NCBI GenBank assembly: GCA_027604505.1
Contig: JADIIX010000127.1
Coordinates: 1 to 64,000, forward strand
Reading direction: 5' to 3'
Origin: Gonapodya sp. JEL0774
Taxonomy: Eukaryota; Monoblepharomycota; Monoblepharidomycetes; Monoblepharidales; Gonapodyaceae
DNA length: 64,000 bases
Shown here piece by piece: positions 48,040-58,873 of the stretch. The position numbers and the translations under genes are program-made. The first letter of the stretch is position 1, and each line of letters starts with the position of its first letter. The notes beneath the pieces are model-generated. The model was not told the origin of the DNA. It worked only from the letters and a program-made list of their open reading frames with translations, and did not search any database.

Positions 48040-48739
48040 TCGTACTGATGATCTTCTCCTCCCAAGATACGGGGGAGGTGAGCTGGAGCTTTTGGATTAG
48101 ATAGTGACGTCAACTGTTCATCGCAAATTCTTGTAATTACCCCGTCGGCTGCGTTTGCGTGAGCGGCATTCCACAAAAGATTGAGTTGCTGTCGAAAAAT
48201 CGGGATTATGAGCGGAGAAGAAACAACGGGAAAGATATAACAAGTTGGAATTGAGGGTCATCGGCCCAAATAAGTTCTGGGTGGAGGGCGGCACCCCTCG
48301 CGTGGCATGATGTCATGCAATGTTTCCCCCTCACATCCACCCACCATTGGCAAATCTAACTTGAATTTCTGATGCAATTGACCTTCTATATTTTTCAACC
48401 GGGATCAAACTTACCCATTTCGTTGAGAAAAGCGACAGCTGAGCTACACCCGACCTGGGAGACAAACAGCCTCGTGATCATTCATGTATTTACCCGCGCC
48501 AAGGAGATATGTATTCCCTAAGACATTTCTCACTCTGTGGCTAATATAAACTGTCCATTGGACTCAGGAGGTTAGTTGATAGAAGAATTTCATTGCGCAC
48601 ACGATTGGAATCTGCAAACCAAGTGTTACTACATGCGTAATTCAATTATTTAATGCAGGAAGATCGGTTGCGGCTGAATAGTATTTGGTTTGGCTTTTCA
48701 GTCGGGATGTGGTGGGGGGAGCAGCAGGTCCTCTGACAT
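48040..48739. other. Intergenic, no gene seen
   Basis: 700-bp spacer between two minus-strand genes; presumed carnitine acyltransferase promoter. No coding frame or repeat that I can support. Confidence 0.5.
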
Positions 48740-51063
48740 CACCACTCCAGGCTTGAGACGGAACCTGAAATAAGGAACAGTGGTCATTTAGTAAGATCGT
48801 GGGGCCTAAAACTTTTAGTTGATTCTGCGATGCTCACATTGCCACTCCTCATAAAGTTTGTCATACCTCTCCCTTGAGCGCGACGTGAAAGAAGAGTGTC
48901 GATGGCGGAAGCACCAGCGGACTCTATTCTTCGACTCTGGAATAGATTTCTGGATGGGGCTTCAATTGCCGGACGGGGAATATCCAGGCAGTCACTGTTG
49001 TGGAGAAAAAAAGTTGGCGGACAATGCGTATTCTGGAGTCAGAAAACACCTCACATTGGCAGCATGCCGTATTCCATGTTTGAAGGTCGTTCTACAATGG
49101 CCCAGCCTGTAGTGTTGCGTAAAGAGACGACTGATGTGAGCGACATTACGGACGATACCATTCACGATAACAACCTACCATCAGGGAAGAGTGTTCGCAA
49201 TTGGACGTATTCACCGGCTTGTACTTGTATTTCATCTTCTCCGTTCGGTGTAAACTGTCAGTATAGAGTGTCCAGGGTAGTAATGGGAGTAAGTGGTGGT
49301 TGAGGCTCCCAAAAGTGGGACTCACGTCATTCAGCACCACTAGCATTTCCTCCCCGGGATAGTCCACGCTCGCATTGCCAGAAAGACCTGAAGAGCTTGA
49401 TATGTATGAGAAAAACCACTAAAATTGGGACGAGTGCGTTGGCGAATCGCAAAAGTGGCAGACAAGGCGTAAGCCCTCACATGTGGCTGGGAAAACAAGC
49501 AGCAAAGAAATCACGATCAGAGTCTCAACAATGACAAGCCGTAACAAATCCACTTTGCGTCGTAGTGCTTGAACTCACTTGAATGGTTTGTGAGCCTGAG
49601 CTCGCCGCGAACCTTTGAGATGTCAAGGTGGCCTGGCTGGACGCTACACTCCTTGTTCCGCTGTTTAATTGAGTCCGACCAGACAAATCGCCCCGAGAAT
49701 AATCCGGGTACATTGGAAGGGACTTGGACACGTCGTATGTGTTGGGGGGATATTGCGTGGGGTGTCCGGAGGCATACTGCGGAACCGCGGGAGGGTAGCT
49801 TGGGGGATAGCCTGGAGGGATAGCCGACGATGCTGGCGGCAAAAACACCATATTTGATGGAGACGGGAAGTCATAAACGAAACTTCCACTGACGAGAGCT
49901 CACAATTTGACCTGTATGCAGCTTCGCCGTTCGGCAGCTTTTGATGAGTCGTTCGTTTCCTTTTGAACCTTCGAGGGACAATATTTGAATCGATAAATGT
50001 TGTAAACGTGAACACTGTTGAACAGTGGATGCGATTACCAGATCAAGCCCAAGGCCGCCATCACCAAAACCACCGCTCCGGCCAACCCCCCAACAACAGC
50101 TGCAACTGGAAAACCAGCCCCTCCATCTCCTGGTGGTGGCGTTGTAACCGAGTTAGTGCCTGCAGTGCCTACAGTGCCTGCAGTGCCTGCATTGCCTGTG
50201 CTGCTACCTGTCGTGATTCGAAAATTCGCCGTGCTGGAGGTCAGCCGGGAGACGACGCCACTGCTTGCGGCAGTTGTGGCGAGTTGCGCATCCGATGTCG
50301 ATCGGGGCGACGTGCTCGATGTGGAAGCGATGACACTAGATAGAGCACCCTGCATACTGGAAGGTGTGCCAGTTGACGCAGTCACACCACCACATTCGGG
50401 TCCTCCGCTCTTGACCTTGTCGCACGCAGACGGGACGTTCCCCGAGCAACTGTACATATTTGGATTGTCCGTACTTCCTCCAAAGAAAACAAGGGTGCAT
50501 ATAAATATTTTGGAGGGTATCTTGCCATCGATATTTCCCGTGATGTCGTTGTCGTTCAGAATAAGCGACGAAAGTGCAGGAGAACCGGAAAGATCCCCGA
50601 GCGCGGTGAATTTATTGCCATCTAATAGGAGCTGGTGAAGTTGTGTCAATGTAGCCAAGGACGCCGGTATTGTTCCAGTCAGTTGATTGCTGGACAAGCT
50701 GAGCACTGTGAGTGAGTTCAACCCAGTAAAGTCCGGGAGGTCCCCCGTCAATGCGTTGCTCCGTAGATTGAGCTGGGACAAGGACGTTAATCCTCGAGGA
50801 TCTGGTATAGGACCGCGCAGGCCAGCCGAAATGAAGGTTATGACGACCGCGCGGTTTTGGAAGCATTGAATTCCATTGACACTTGTTCCGCTATAACCGC
50901 AACACTGTCCGACGGTCCAAGGAATGGTAACACCGGATTGTGTAAAGATGGTTTCCACGAACGCGCAATCAGATGCCTGTGATTGCCCCCACGATTGGCG
51001 GGGAACAGCGAGGGCAAGAGCGAGGATCCCTAGTATCGATAGGTATGAGCCAGTGCGAGCCAT
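48740..51063 (-). CDS. LRR - transmembrane - SH3 receptor-like protein
   Basis: Eight exons on the minus strand: 51063-50039, 49968-49904, 49832-49579, 49418-49326, 49254-49179, 49106-49055, 48994-48867 and 48765-48740, encoding 572 aa. Layout: signal peptide (SYLSILGILALALAVPRQSW), a cysteine-containing cap (CAFVETIFTQSGVTIPW...CC), about four plant-type leucine-rich repeats (LTSLSQLNLRSNALTGDLPD, LTVLSLSSNQLTGTIPASLA), a Ser/Thr-rich stalk with an AGTAGT tandem repeat, one TM helix (AAVVGGLAGAVVLVMAALGL), a basic stop-transfer (WFKRKRTT), a proline/tyrosine-rich linker and an SH3 domain (VDYPGEEMLVVLND, DEIQVQAGEYVQLRTLFPDG, WAIVERPSNMEYGMLPIDCL). Extracellular recognition joined to a cytosolic SH3 adaptor suggests a cell-surface receptor or adhesion protein. 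A possible 48-nt GC-AG intron inside exon 1 (near 50520-50470) would be frame-neutral. Confidence 0.82.
50155..50205. repeat. Short in-frame minisatellite in the LRR protein stalk
   Basis: Five or so copies of a 9-nt unit close to GTGCCTGCA encode the alternating AGT-AGT-VGT-AGT stretch in the Ser/Thr-rich stalk of the minus-strand LRR-TM-SH3 protein. Being a multiple of three, copy-number change would not shift the frame. Confidence 0.7.
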
Positions 51064-52006
51064 CTTGACAATTTCAAGTTCCAAAAGCGATTGATGTCAG
51101 CGATTGCGCTGTTGTTTAAGGTCACTCGAGATTAATACGAATATGTCTTGTCTGGAGCGGTGGGCTCTCTCATTGTCCAAATGGAACAGTTGTTGGTCCT
51201 TACTGATCTTGGAGGAGACAAAATAAGGTCCACTCTCCTGAATAAACAAACAGGACAACCATTCCACAGGTGGCGAACTGGTGGCGATTGTTTTGTACTT
51301 AGTTTGAGTTGATGTTACAGTCACCGTTAGTTAGGCTAATAATCAACAAATTCTCAATCGCACGCAGGTCATTTACACTTGCAAATGAATTCTTTGGGAC
51401 TTAGAACAGAACATCGGATTGTTTTCTGCAACGAATGCAACTATTCTTTTCTGTGGTGATTCTTCACCGTGTGGCGTGCGGCCAAACCCTCTTTCCGCAG
51501 GGCGGCGGACATTCCACTGGTGGCCAGAGGAAGGCCGCTCCCTTGAAAATTTTTGCATTTGTATATTTGTAAATAAATTGCAATCTATTTTAGGAAAAGG
51601 GATCACCGGATGATCGCGTTTGCGGGCTGGATAAGTTCGAGAACCGGGGGCGGGCAGGTCCTGTGGAATTAATCTCAAGATGACACGACTCCATTAGATA
51701 ATCATTTTCAACGTTCAATTCGTTCCCTCTGGCCCTTTGTCCCTCGCCTCGATTTTGCCAGGAACAGCAGCTAATTTATGTTCATCATCCTTGCTGTGGC
51801 CTTGCCATCATCGAATCGCGACACTCGTCTTGTCCGTGGTTCTTCCACACTCTTGTTTCCGATTCCGTGAGTCTCAAATTGAATCTATGTGTGTTCTGAT
51901 GACATGAATGTGGAGCAATCAGCACTCAAACAACACGTCTCCACTCTGCAGTGCCACGAGGAAACGCCGGGTCAGTTTTCTGCCTTACGCTACGTCACGC
52001 TCAACA
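51064..52006. other. Divergent intergenic region, no gene seen
   Basis: 943 bp between opposite start codons of the LRR-TM-SH3 gene and the small membrane protein. It must contain both promoters. No further feature is supported. Confidence 0.5.
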
Positions 52007-52428
52007 ATGTCGGCAATCAATCTCTTGGAGTACATCGACCCCGCACTCTTCTCGGTAGAATCTTGCGTCGTGGGAGGTGTTGCTCTCGTCCTGCCTGTCG
52101 TGTAGGTTGTCACCATACGGCTTTGGATACTGGACAGTCTCGCCCTCACCCAGTCTTCTGTCAGAATTGCACTCGCTTCCCGTACCATCTCTGCCTATGA
52201 GCAGGGCCCAGGGCGGAACATTTTCCTTGCGAAGAAAAGTGCTCCATCACCGACATCGTCGCCCACCAGCTCTGTGACCCTTGTGGAGGACCTGCTGGTG
52301 GCTGATATTCTGGAGAAGGAGATGCTGGGACTGCCGCCTTTACCGACACAGACCGTGGGGAAAGTCAGTAGAGTGATTGTCATTACCCCAACGGTGCCAC
52401 TTAGTTCACAATGTTTCGACAGGCATGA
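52007..52428 (+). CDS. Small membrane protein, 108 aa
   Basis: Three exons: 52007-52101, 52138-52363 and 52423-52428; phases agree. The product begins MSAINLLEYIDPALFSVESC and has one hydrophobic segment (VVGGVALVLPVVLALTQ). A Ser/Pro-rich stretch follows, then an acidic leucine-rich end (TLVEDLLVADILEKEMLGLP). Intron 1 is only 36 nt, shorter than most in this window, and the third exon adds just one codon and the stop, so the 3' end is uncertain. No family recognised. Confidence 0.5.
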
Positions 52429-53341
52429 GCCAGCATGACAAGAATGAAGAGCCGGGATCCTGCATTTCGTACCTTGACCTGACAGACAAAAGCAGTAATG
52501 GAATATCATAACAAAACATCGTTGAACCGAGAATGAACAGATACCAGTCATCGTCATGTATATCAATAACACATAAGAGGGGCGTTTCGCTTGTGCACCT
52601 CCAGGCTTACGAAGCGGAGTTGCCCACCAACAGCTGTCGGGGGATCAGCTAGTGGCTGCCAATTCACAAAATTACTCCCAATTTGAAGTGTTGTATGCTT
52701 GGATAATTGTGCAAGGCAAATTAAATCCTCCGAGTAGTCGGTGACGCACAGTTGATGAATTTGGGACCCATCCCGCCTTTGCTCGGCTTGGTGCTGGCGG
52801 GCGGGCGGTTCCGCTTTCATCAACTCTCACACCGGAAACTAAAAACTTCGCCCTGGCTCGCTTCGCTCACATTGGACTCCCAAATTATAAAACAGACAAA
52901 GATTACATAATAAGCAGGAGAGTATGAGGACAGTCCGCAAATAATATACAGACACAAGGTGCCCTCGCGGTGCCAGGAGAATATCTGAATATCTCCTCTT
53001 AAATCCCCAGCGATTCCCGACTTACATTCAAGTGAATATAGTTTTTAACACATTTTAACACATTCTCAGTGTCGCCCGGTGCACGTGGAATTTTGGTCTG
53101 AGCTTTGTGTGTTCTGCTGTTTGCTTCATGAACCAAAGAGAAACGTACTTTCCTGTCCATGTGTCCAAGGAAACAGAATACGTCACCCACTTTTGTCACT
53201 CATTTGATTCCGTTACGTTTCTTCTTCGGACCACTCGGAGGAATGATGGTGCATGATGGTGCACAATTTCCCTTAAAGTTCCAGGCCCTCGGCGCTCCCA
53301 CCGCAACCCCACAATTTTTCGCATAACCCATACTCTCCTTG
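52429..53341. other. Intergenic, no gene seen
   Basis: 913-bp spacer. Short ORFs on both strands have no recognisable content. Confidence 0.5.
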
Positions 53342-54100
53342 ATGCCTTCAGATGCTAAGCTCAGTGACGAAAGGGAATCATTGGCACCCGCAAGGGAGAG
53401 CGCAGCTGGAAAAGAGGAGCAGGAGGATGGGGACGATGAAGCAGCATCGCCAGTCAAGATCGACCCAGACATCATTGATGAGGTGTGGTTCAGGCATGAA
53501 GTGAAGAATGCTTCACAATAGTCGGTTGCTTATCCCTCTTCCCTTTCGGTTGGTTGGTTCCTTTACTATCGTTGCTATTATCCGCCTACCATTTCCTCAG
53601 GGTATTTTCGAGCAACTGCTCGAGATGGACGAGGATGAAGATAGAGAGTTTAGCCGAGAATTGGTAGTGAACTACTTTGAGCAAGCGCGGACGACGTTTG
53701 AGCAGATGGAGAGAGACTTGTGGGTAGATATTCACCTGAGAGTTCCGCCGCATTTGATACAACACTTCTTTCTTCCTGCTTGGTAACTGTTCGGTGTTGC
53801 AAACCGGTGGTACTCTCCCTTTGCTCGTTTTGGCCTGTTTTTGGAAATTTTAGATCAAAAGAGGACCTTGAAGCCGTGGGAAAACTTGGACATTTTCTCA
53901 AGGGCAGTTCTGGTGCCCTGGGACTCATCAAAGTTCGGGCATCATGTGAGGAGATTCAGCACATGGGAAAATTGCGGCATGGGGGCAAATGTGTCCCGAG
54001 GGATGAAGCTCTGCGAATCGTGGGCGAAACCGTGGAGAGAGTCAAGAGTGAATTCGAAGAGGCACGAAGAGAACTAGCGAAATTCTACGATATCGAATGA
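53342..54100 (+). CDS. YPD1: Histidine phosphotransfer (HPt) protein, YPD1-like
   Basis: Three exons: 53342-53482, 53601-53719 and 53854-54100, encoding 168 aa, the size of yeast Ypd1. An acidic N-terminus precedes the four-helix HPt domain: IFEQLLEMDEDEDREFSREL, then LGHFLKGSSGALGLIKVRAS with the phosphoacceptor His in HFLKGSS, and a C-terminal helix (VERVKSEFEEARRELAKFYD). Ypd1 relays phosphate from hybrid sensor histidine kinases to response regulators, controlling osmotic and oxidative stress responses. The single HPt protein of a fungus usually serves all its hybrid kinases. Starts TTG/ATG differ by one codon; ATG 53342 was taken. Confidence 0.93.
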
Positions 54101-54478
54101 TTGTTCTTGATTTTGGGCTGCTGGATTTCTTGGGAGACGGTGTCCGTCATATTTTTAGTACGGGTTCGGGTAATGTCGTTTTTTTTGAGCGTAATCGGGA
54201 GTATAGACATTGCGGCCTGAAGCGAGGGTCTGGACAACATCTAATTGCAATCCTAGTTTGCTCCACCGCAATACATCATTTCACTCATTTCGCCGAACGT
54301 GCTCAAGATTGGAAGTCATCTCGACATACTACTGGGGAAAACTTCCCCACCCCAAACAGGAACAAGATCCGGAATTTCATTGTGGCGACTAAATGACCAC
54401 CGTCAAAATGTCACCAGTCGTGATATCCGTTTTATTCACATGTGATGATGTTAGATCCCAACCCCTGCTCATGTCCGT
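54101..54478. other. Convergent 3' spacer, nothing seen
   Basis: Spacer between the HPt gene (+) and ETF-QO (-). No supported feature. Confidence 0.6.
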
Positions 54479-57389
54479 CTACGTATAGTTGTATTTTGGA
54501 CCTCCGCCACCCTCCGGGACAGTCCAGTCGATGTTCTAAAATTGGTGGATAATATGACAATCACTGGTCAGTGCAAATTCAGGGAACAACTACCTGACCT
54601 CCGAGACTTACCTGGCTCGGGTCCTTTATGTCACATGTCTTGCAATGCACGCAGTTAGTGAAGTTAATTTGCAAACGCTTGGAGGAGGGAGGGGCAGACG
54701 GGTCGGAAGGATCCGACACAACGAAAGGAGACGCTGGATCATCAACGTATTCGTAGACGCCCGCTAAATAAATATAAAATTAATAATGTGTGAGGACCGC
54801 GCGATTTGAGTAGAAGAAGCTCAGTTTTAGAACGCTGAAAATTGGTTAGCAAACTATTAACGCACCTGGGCAGAATTTGGCTTCCGGGCCCCCGAAAACA
54901 GCGTAATTTCGTTCAACCATTTCCTTTTGACCGCGCTGCAGACGGAGATGGGGAACCTATCCGAACACAGGTACTCATTAGCAACGTCACTTTACGTCAT
55001 GCGCCAATTCCACACACTTGATCTTCTTCGTGTCCCGTGCTTGCTCTGCTGAGATTCTCTAGAAGGTCAAACGTGAGGACTCCGTCAGGCTTGACATACT
55101 CAGGAGGGGTGCATTCCTTGGCGGGTTTGAGTGTTGTGTGATCAGGCGCGTGGTGCTTCAGAGTCCACGGTACGCGCCCTGGGCATGCCAAGATAGGAGT
55201 GATTGCATTTGATGTAACGTGGTCGTTTTTGCCACTGGACATCCCGTTCGAATAGTCTCACCTTTGAACATGTATGTTTCGAGCGCAGAGTACGCCATAA
55301 AACCGTACAGTCCCAGAGGGTTGTAGAACGAAGGCCGCACATTCCGCACCTGATGAAGTTCGTCATACACCCACGAGGAACGGAATTTGGAGTCATACTC
55401 GGTCGCGTGCAGTGGAGTGGAAGGTGTTAAAGAGTCACTAGACGAGCCAGTAAGAGACACATAGGCGGTTTCCGCGGCCATGATACCTGTTGAAACGTAT
55501 GAAGAAGAAGCAACAGGTTAGGAGCGTTCAATTTCTCACAATGGTGCACCGCACGGACTTACCGGTCTTCATGGCATTGTGAGTACCCTTAATTTTCGGC
55601 ATGTTCAAGGTGCCTGCAGAGTCCCCCACAATCACTCCTCCGGGGAATACCATCTTTGGCAAGCTCTGTAGACCTCCCTCCACTAACGCCCTCGCCCCAT
55701 ACCCCACGGCCCTCCCTCCTTCCAAAAACTTTCTGATTTCGGGGTGAGTCTTGTGCTTTTGGAATTCCTTGTAGGGGCTGATGTGTGGGTTCTCGTAGTC
55801 CAGACCTATCACCATCCCAATTGAAATGAGATTTGGTTGCATGTGATACATCCATGTGCCGCAATAAGTCTTGTAGTCGCAAGGCCAGCCCACGGTGTGG
55901 AGAACGAGGCCGGGTTTGAAGTGCGGGTGATCCGCGGGAACTTCCCAAACCTGGAGTGAGTTCAGAGCGATGTGATTAACAATACCGCGTAACCGAAAAG
56001 CGATCTATCGCCTCTTCCAGTCTTCCCCAAGGCCCACCCCGTTCAGTAGCAGCAGTAACACTTTCTCTGCGTTACTCACCTCCTTTACGCCAATCCCATA
56101 CGTCTGGAAGTTCCCTTCCTCGCGCAGTCCCAGCTTCCCAATTACCTTCTTCGTCAAACTTCCGTGACATCCTTCCGCAAATACTGTCAACTTGGCATGT
56201 ATCTCCATGCCTCGTGCGAAGGAATCCTTGCGTGAACCGGTTCGGGAGATACCTGAGTCTGCTGTGGCGATGCCGCGGACAGAGGAGTCGGCGTTGTAAA
56301 GAACCTGGAAGCGTGATTGCAATCATTGTGCTTGTGTCACACACACACACACACACACACAAAAAAAAATGGGGGAGAATCGGTGGCATTCTGTAAGCTT
56401 CCTCTAATGTGCTCCTCCACAATTGTTGTATCAATCGTCTACTGTGCACAATTCGTCTCATCGAAGGGAAGTACATCTTGAATAACACCTTCAACCCTCC
56501 GTGTGTGATTTGAGCTCCACGAGCACTCACCTCGCTAGCGGCAATGCCTGCATACACTTCCACACCCAGTTCTTCCGCCTTCTCTCCCAGCCACTTGACA
56601 ACCTGTTGCAAGCTAACAATGTAGTTTCCCTTGTTGTTGAGCACGGGCGGGTGAGGAAGCGGTATTCGATGATTTTTTGTAAGGAACCAAAAGTGGTCTT
56701 CCGTTGCGGGAGTGGCAAGAGGGGCCCCGAGGTCGAGGTAGTCGGGGAAGAGCTCTGCCAAAGCACGGGGTTCGATGACAGCTCCAGAGAGGGTGTGAGC
56801 GCCTGGGCAAGTGAATAGCAGTCAGTCCAGATCAGCAATAAGGGCCTCAGTCCCCACAGATTCTTAGCCACTCACCAATTTCAGAAGCCTTCTCCACAAC
56901 AATGACTCTTATCTCTTTTCCGTCTTCAGCTGCGAGTTGCTTGAGTTTGATGGCCGCAGACAAACCTGCGGGTCCACCACCAACAATTACAACATCGGAC
57001 TCGTCGACGTCGCGAGGAGCAGCGAGAATTTCACGCTCTTCTTCTGTAAGTGAGTCGACTGCGGGACTTGCGGTAGAAGCCAGAGAGCGGGATATGCGAG
57101 GGACTTTGGAGAGAGGTTGAGGGACAGAGGTAGGCCGACGGACAGTGGTCGGAGAGTTGTGGCATGCCAAAGACGATGGCGCAACGAGCAAAAACTTGTT
57201 TGTTACTGTGGGTGCCAGGGTTGTCGTACCCGTCCGATGTCCGCGTGAATGCAGTCGACGCACAGTCAGGCATCTCCTGTCGCTGCCCACCACAGAACAA
57301 AAGCGTGATGCATGCAACATGGCGGATGGCGACGCTTTGAGAGCCCCTGTCACCGCGGACGGGGCTAGCTGTGATCCAAGTACCCGCAT
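54479..57389 (-). CDS. ETFDH: Electron-transfer flavoprotein:ubiquinone oxidoreductase
   Basis: Nine exons on the minus strand: 57389-56876, 56802-56531, 56304-56080, 55950-55563, 55486-55262, 55178-55018, 54956-54866, 54763-54612 and 54535-54479, encoding 694 aa. It passes electrons from ETF (reduced by acyl-CoA and amino-acid dehydrogenases) to ubiquinone at the inner mitochondrial membrane. The presequence is long, basic and serine-rich (about 120 residues). FAD site: [20 protein letters not shown]; then [48 protein letters not shown]. The [4Fe-4S] ligands are in [14 protein letters not shown] and [20 protein letters not shown], all four cysteines present. Longer than the usual 600-620 mainly because of the N-terminus. 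Confidence 0.96.
56337..56369. repeat. CA dinucleotide microsatellite followed by A-tract
   Basis: About a dozen CA units run directly into nine adenines, inside the intron between ETFDH exons 2 and 3 (minus strand). On the coding strand this reads as a T-tract then TG repeats. Confidence 0.9.
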
Positions 57390-58873
57390 CGTGAAAGATG
57401 GACTTGCTGGAAATGGGATCAGATCGCGAGGCCAATGGCAGACCCCGATGCCACGAGAGACTAATCCCTTTTCCGTGAGATGACGGAGCGAGAACCAAGT
57501 GACGGTCGTTGTCTCTCGTAAATTGAAAGCTTTGACCGCCCGCAGGAAGTCCGTGCTTTGTGAAGAGGTGATGGTTGCACAGTCTGAAAATTCGTCATGT
57601 CGAGCTCTGGGCTCTGAATACCGCGAACAACAAGTCGGTTTCACGGTCCCATGTTATCTCGTCGTCCAAGAGCAATTTCAAATTACCCATGGTAGTTTGC
57701 TTCTCCGTCTGTTGTGCATGATTCAGCTCCGCTATGGCAAATTGCTCTTCACCCTCAGTATCTCATGTACCTGAGAGAAGTCATGTTATTCTTAATGTGA
57801 CGGTGAGACCTAGAGAGGAAATGGATGTGAGCAGCTTGTATTTGTTGGTGTGGTGCTCGTTGCCAGCCTACGCTAACACACTCGACAACGCACACATTGA
57901 TTGCGCCTCTGCTGCTACAATTTTCTTCGCTAGGTGATCATCAGCTACTGACACGAAACCCTTGATAAACTCAGAGCTACGACAGATGGTGTATGAGCTG
58001 TTGTGCTGATCAGTGGGGTCGCAATTGCGACCTCTACCAGAGCGAACAGATTAGATCCTGGTGGGGAGAGCTCCTTCTTTTTCGAATTAAAAGTTTTCCC
58101 TCCCGGACAATCACTGAGTCAGGGTGAAACTGGAACGTAGATGAAAGCCGAAGTCTGACAATGAGTCACCACGCTGGTGGACGTGAATTGTTCTCAAATT
58201 CGGCGTCGCAATCAACGGCGTTTGCCACCATATCTCAAGTGATTTTAGGCGGTTTTATTGGTTTCAGTGATCACGATGTGAGGTTGTCCCTATAATATGC
58301 AATAGCTCAAAAAGATTGACATTTCGAGTGGATGGCGGGTAGTACCCGCAACACGCATGCCGAAGATCTAACCACTTGATCGGTGCCCAAAGTTTGGAAA
58401 GTATTGTGGTTGTCTTGTGGTCCTCCTTTGTCACCTTCCGTAGCATGGGATGCTCACTTCACCCATTTATGTCGGGCTCGCAAAGTCCACGTGCACCGTG
58501 GTTGGTTTAAGCGTTGCGTTTGCTTTTATCACGGTGAGCACGCAGGGGAGGAGCTAGCCTTGTCTGGCAGATGCTGGTCGAAGGCAGGAGTGGGTTTGGG
58601 TTCTGAGTGGTTTCTAGTCGTCAGTGTGGTGATGTTTTTGGGCTGCCCAACCAGTCACAAAACTGCAACAACCAAGTTCTTACACAATATCATACAGATT
58701 TATAGACAACGGAACTTTACACAGTTGTTGCGGACACACTGGACTTTTCGAAAGTATGATAGGAAAATCATGTCAAAACCTTCAAACATAGTGGCAGCGA
58801 AGCGCCGAGGTTGGTTGAGTCTGGCAGTTCCAATAACCCTTTTCAAACAATATTAGGATATGATATCGCGGGT
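57390..58873. other. Intergenic region, no supported gene
   Basis: Nearly 1.5 kb between two minus-strand genes, upstream of ETFDH. A 157-aa plus-strand ORF (58383-58856) has no recognisable domain and an erratic composition, so I do not call it. The proximal part should hold the ETFDH promoter. Confidence 0.45.

Noticed and set aside
49881-49903. Apparent 23-nt intron in the LRR-TM-SH3 gene
   Set aside because: A conventional intron from the gtgagc donor at 49903 to the acceptor before 49832 fits the phases and keeps the proline-rich frame.
58383-58856. 157-aa plus-strand ORF between SWIRM and ETFDH genes
   Set aside because: No domain, odd residue composition and no splice context; likely chance.
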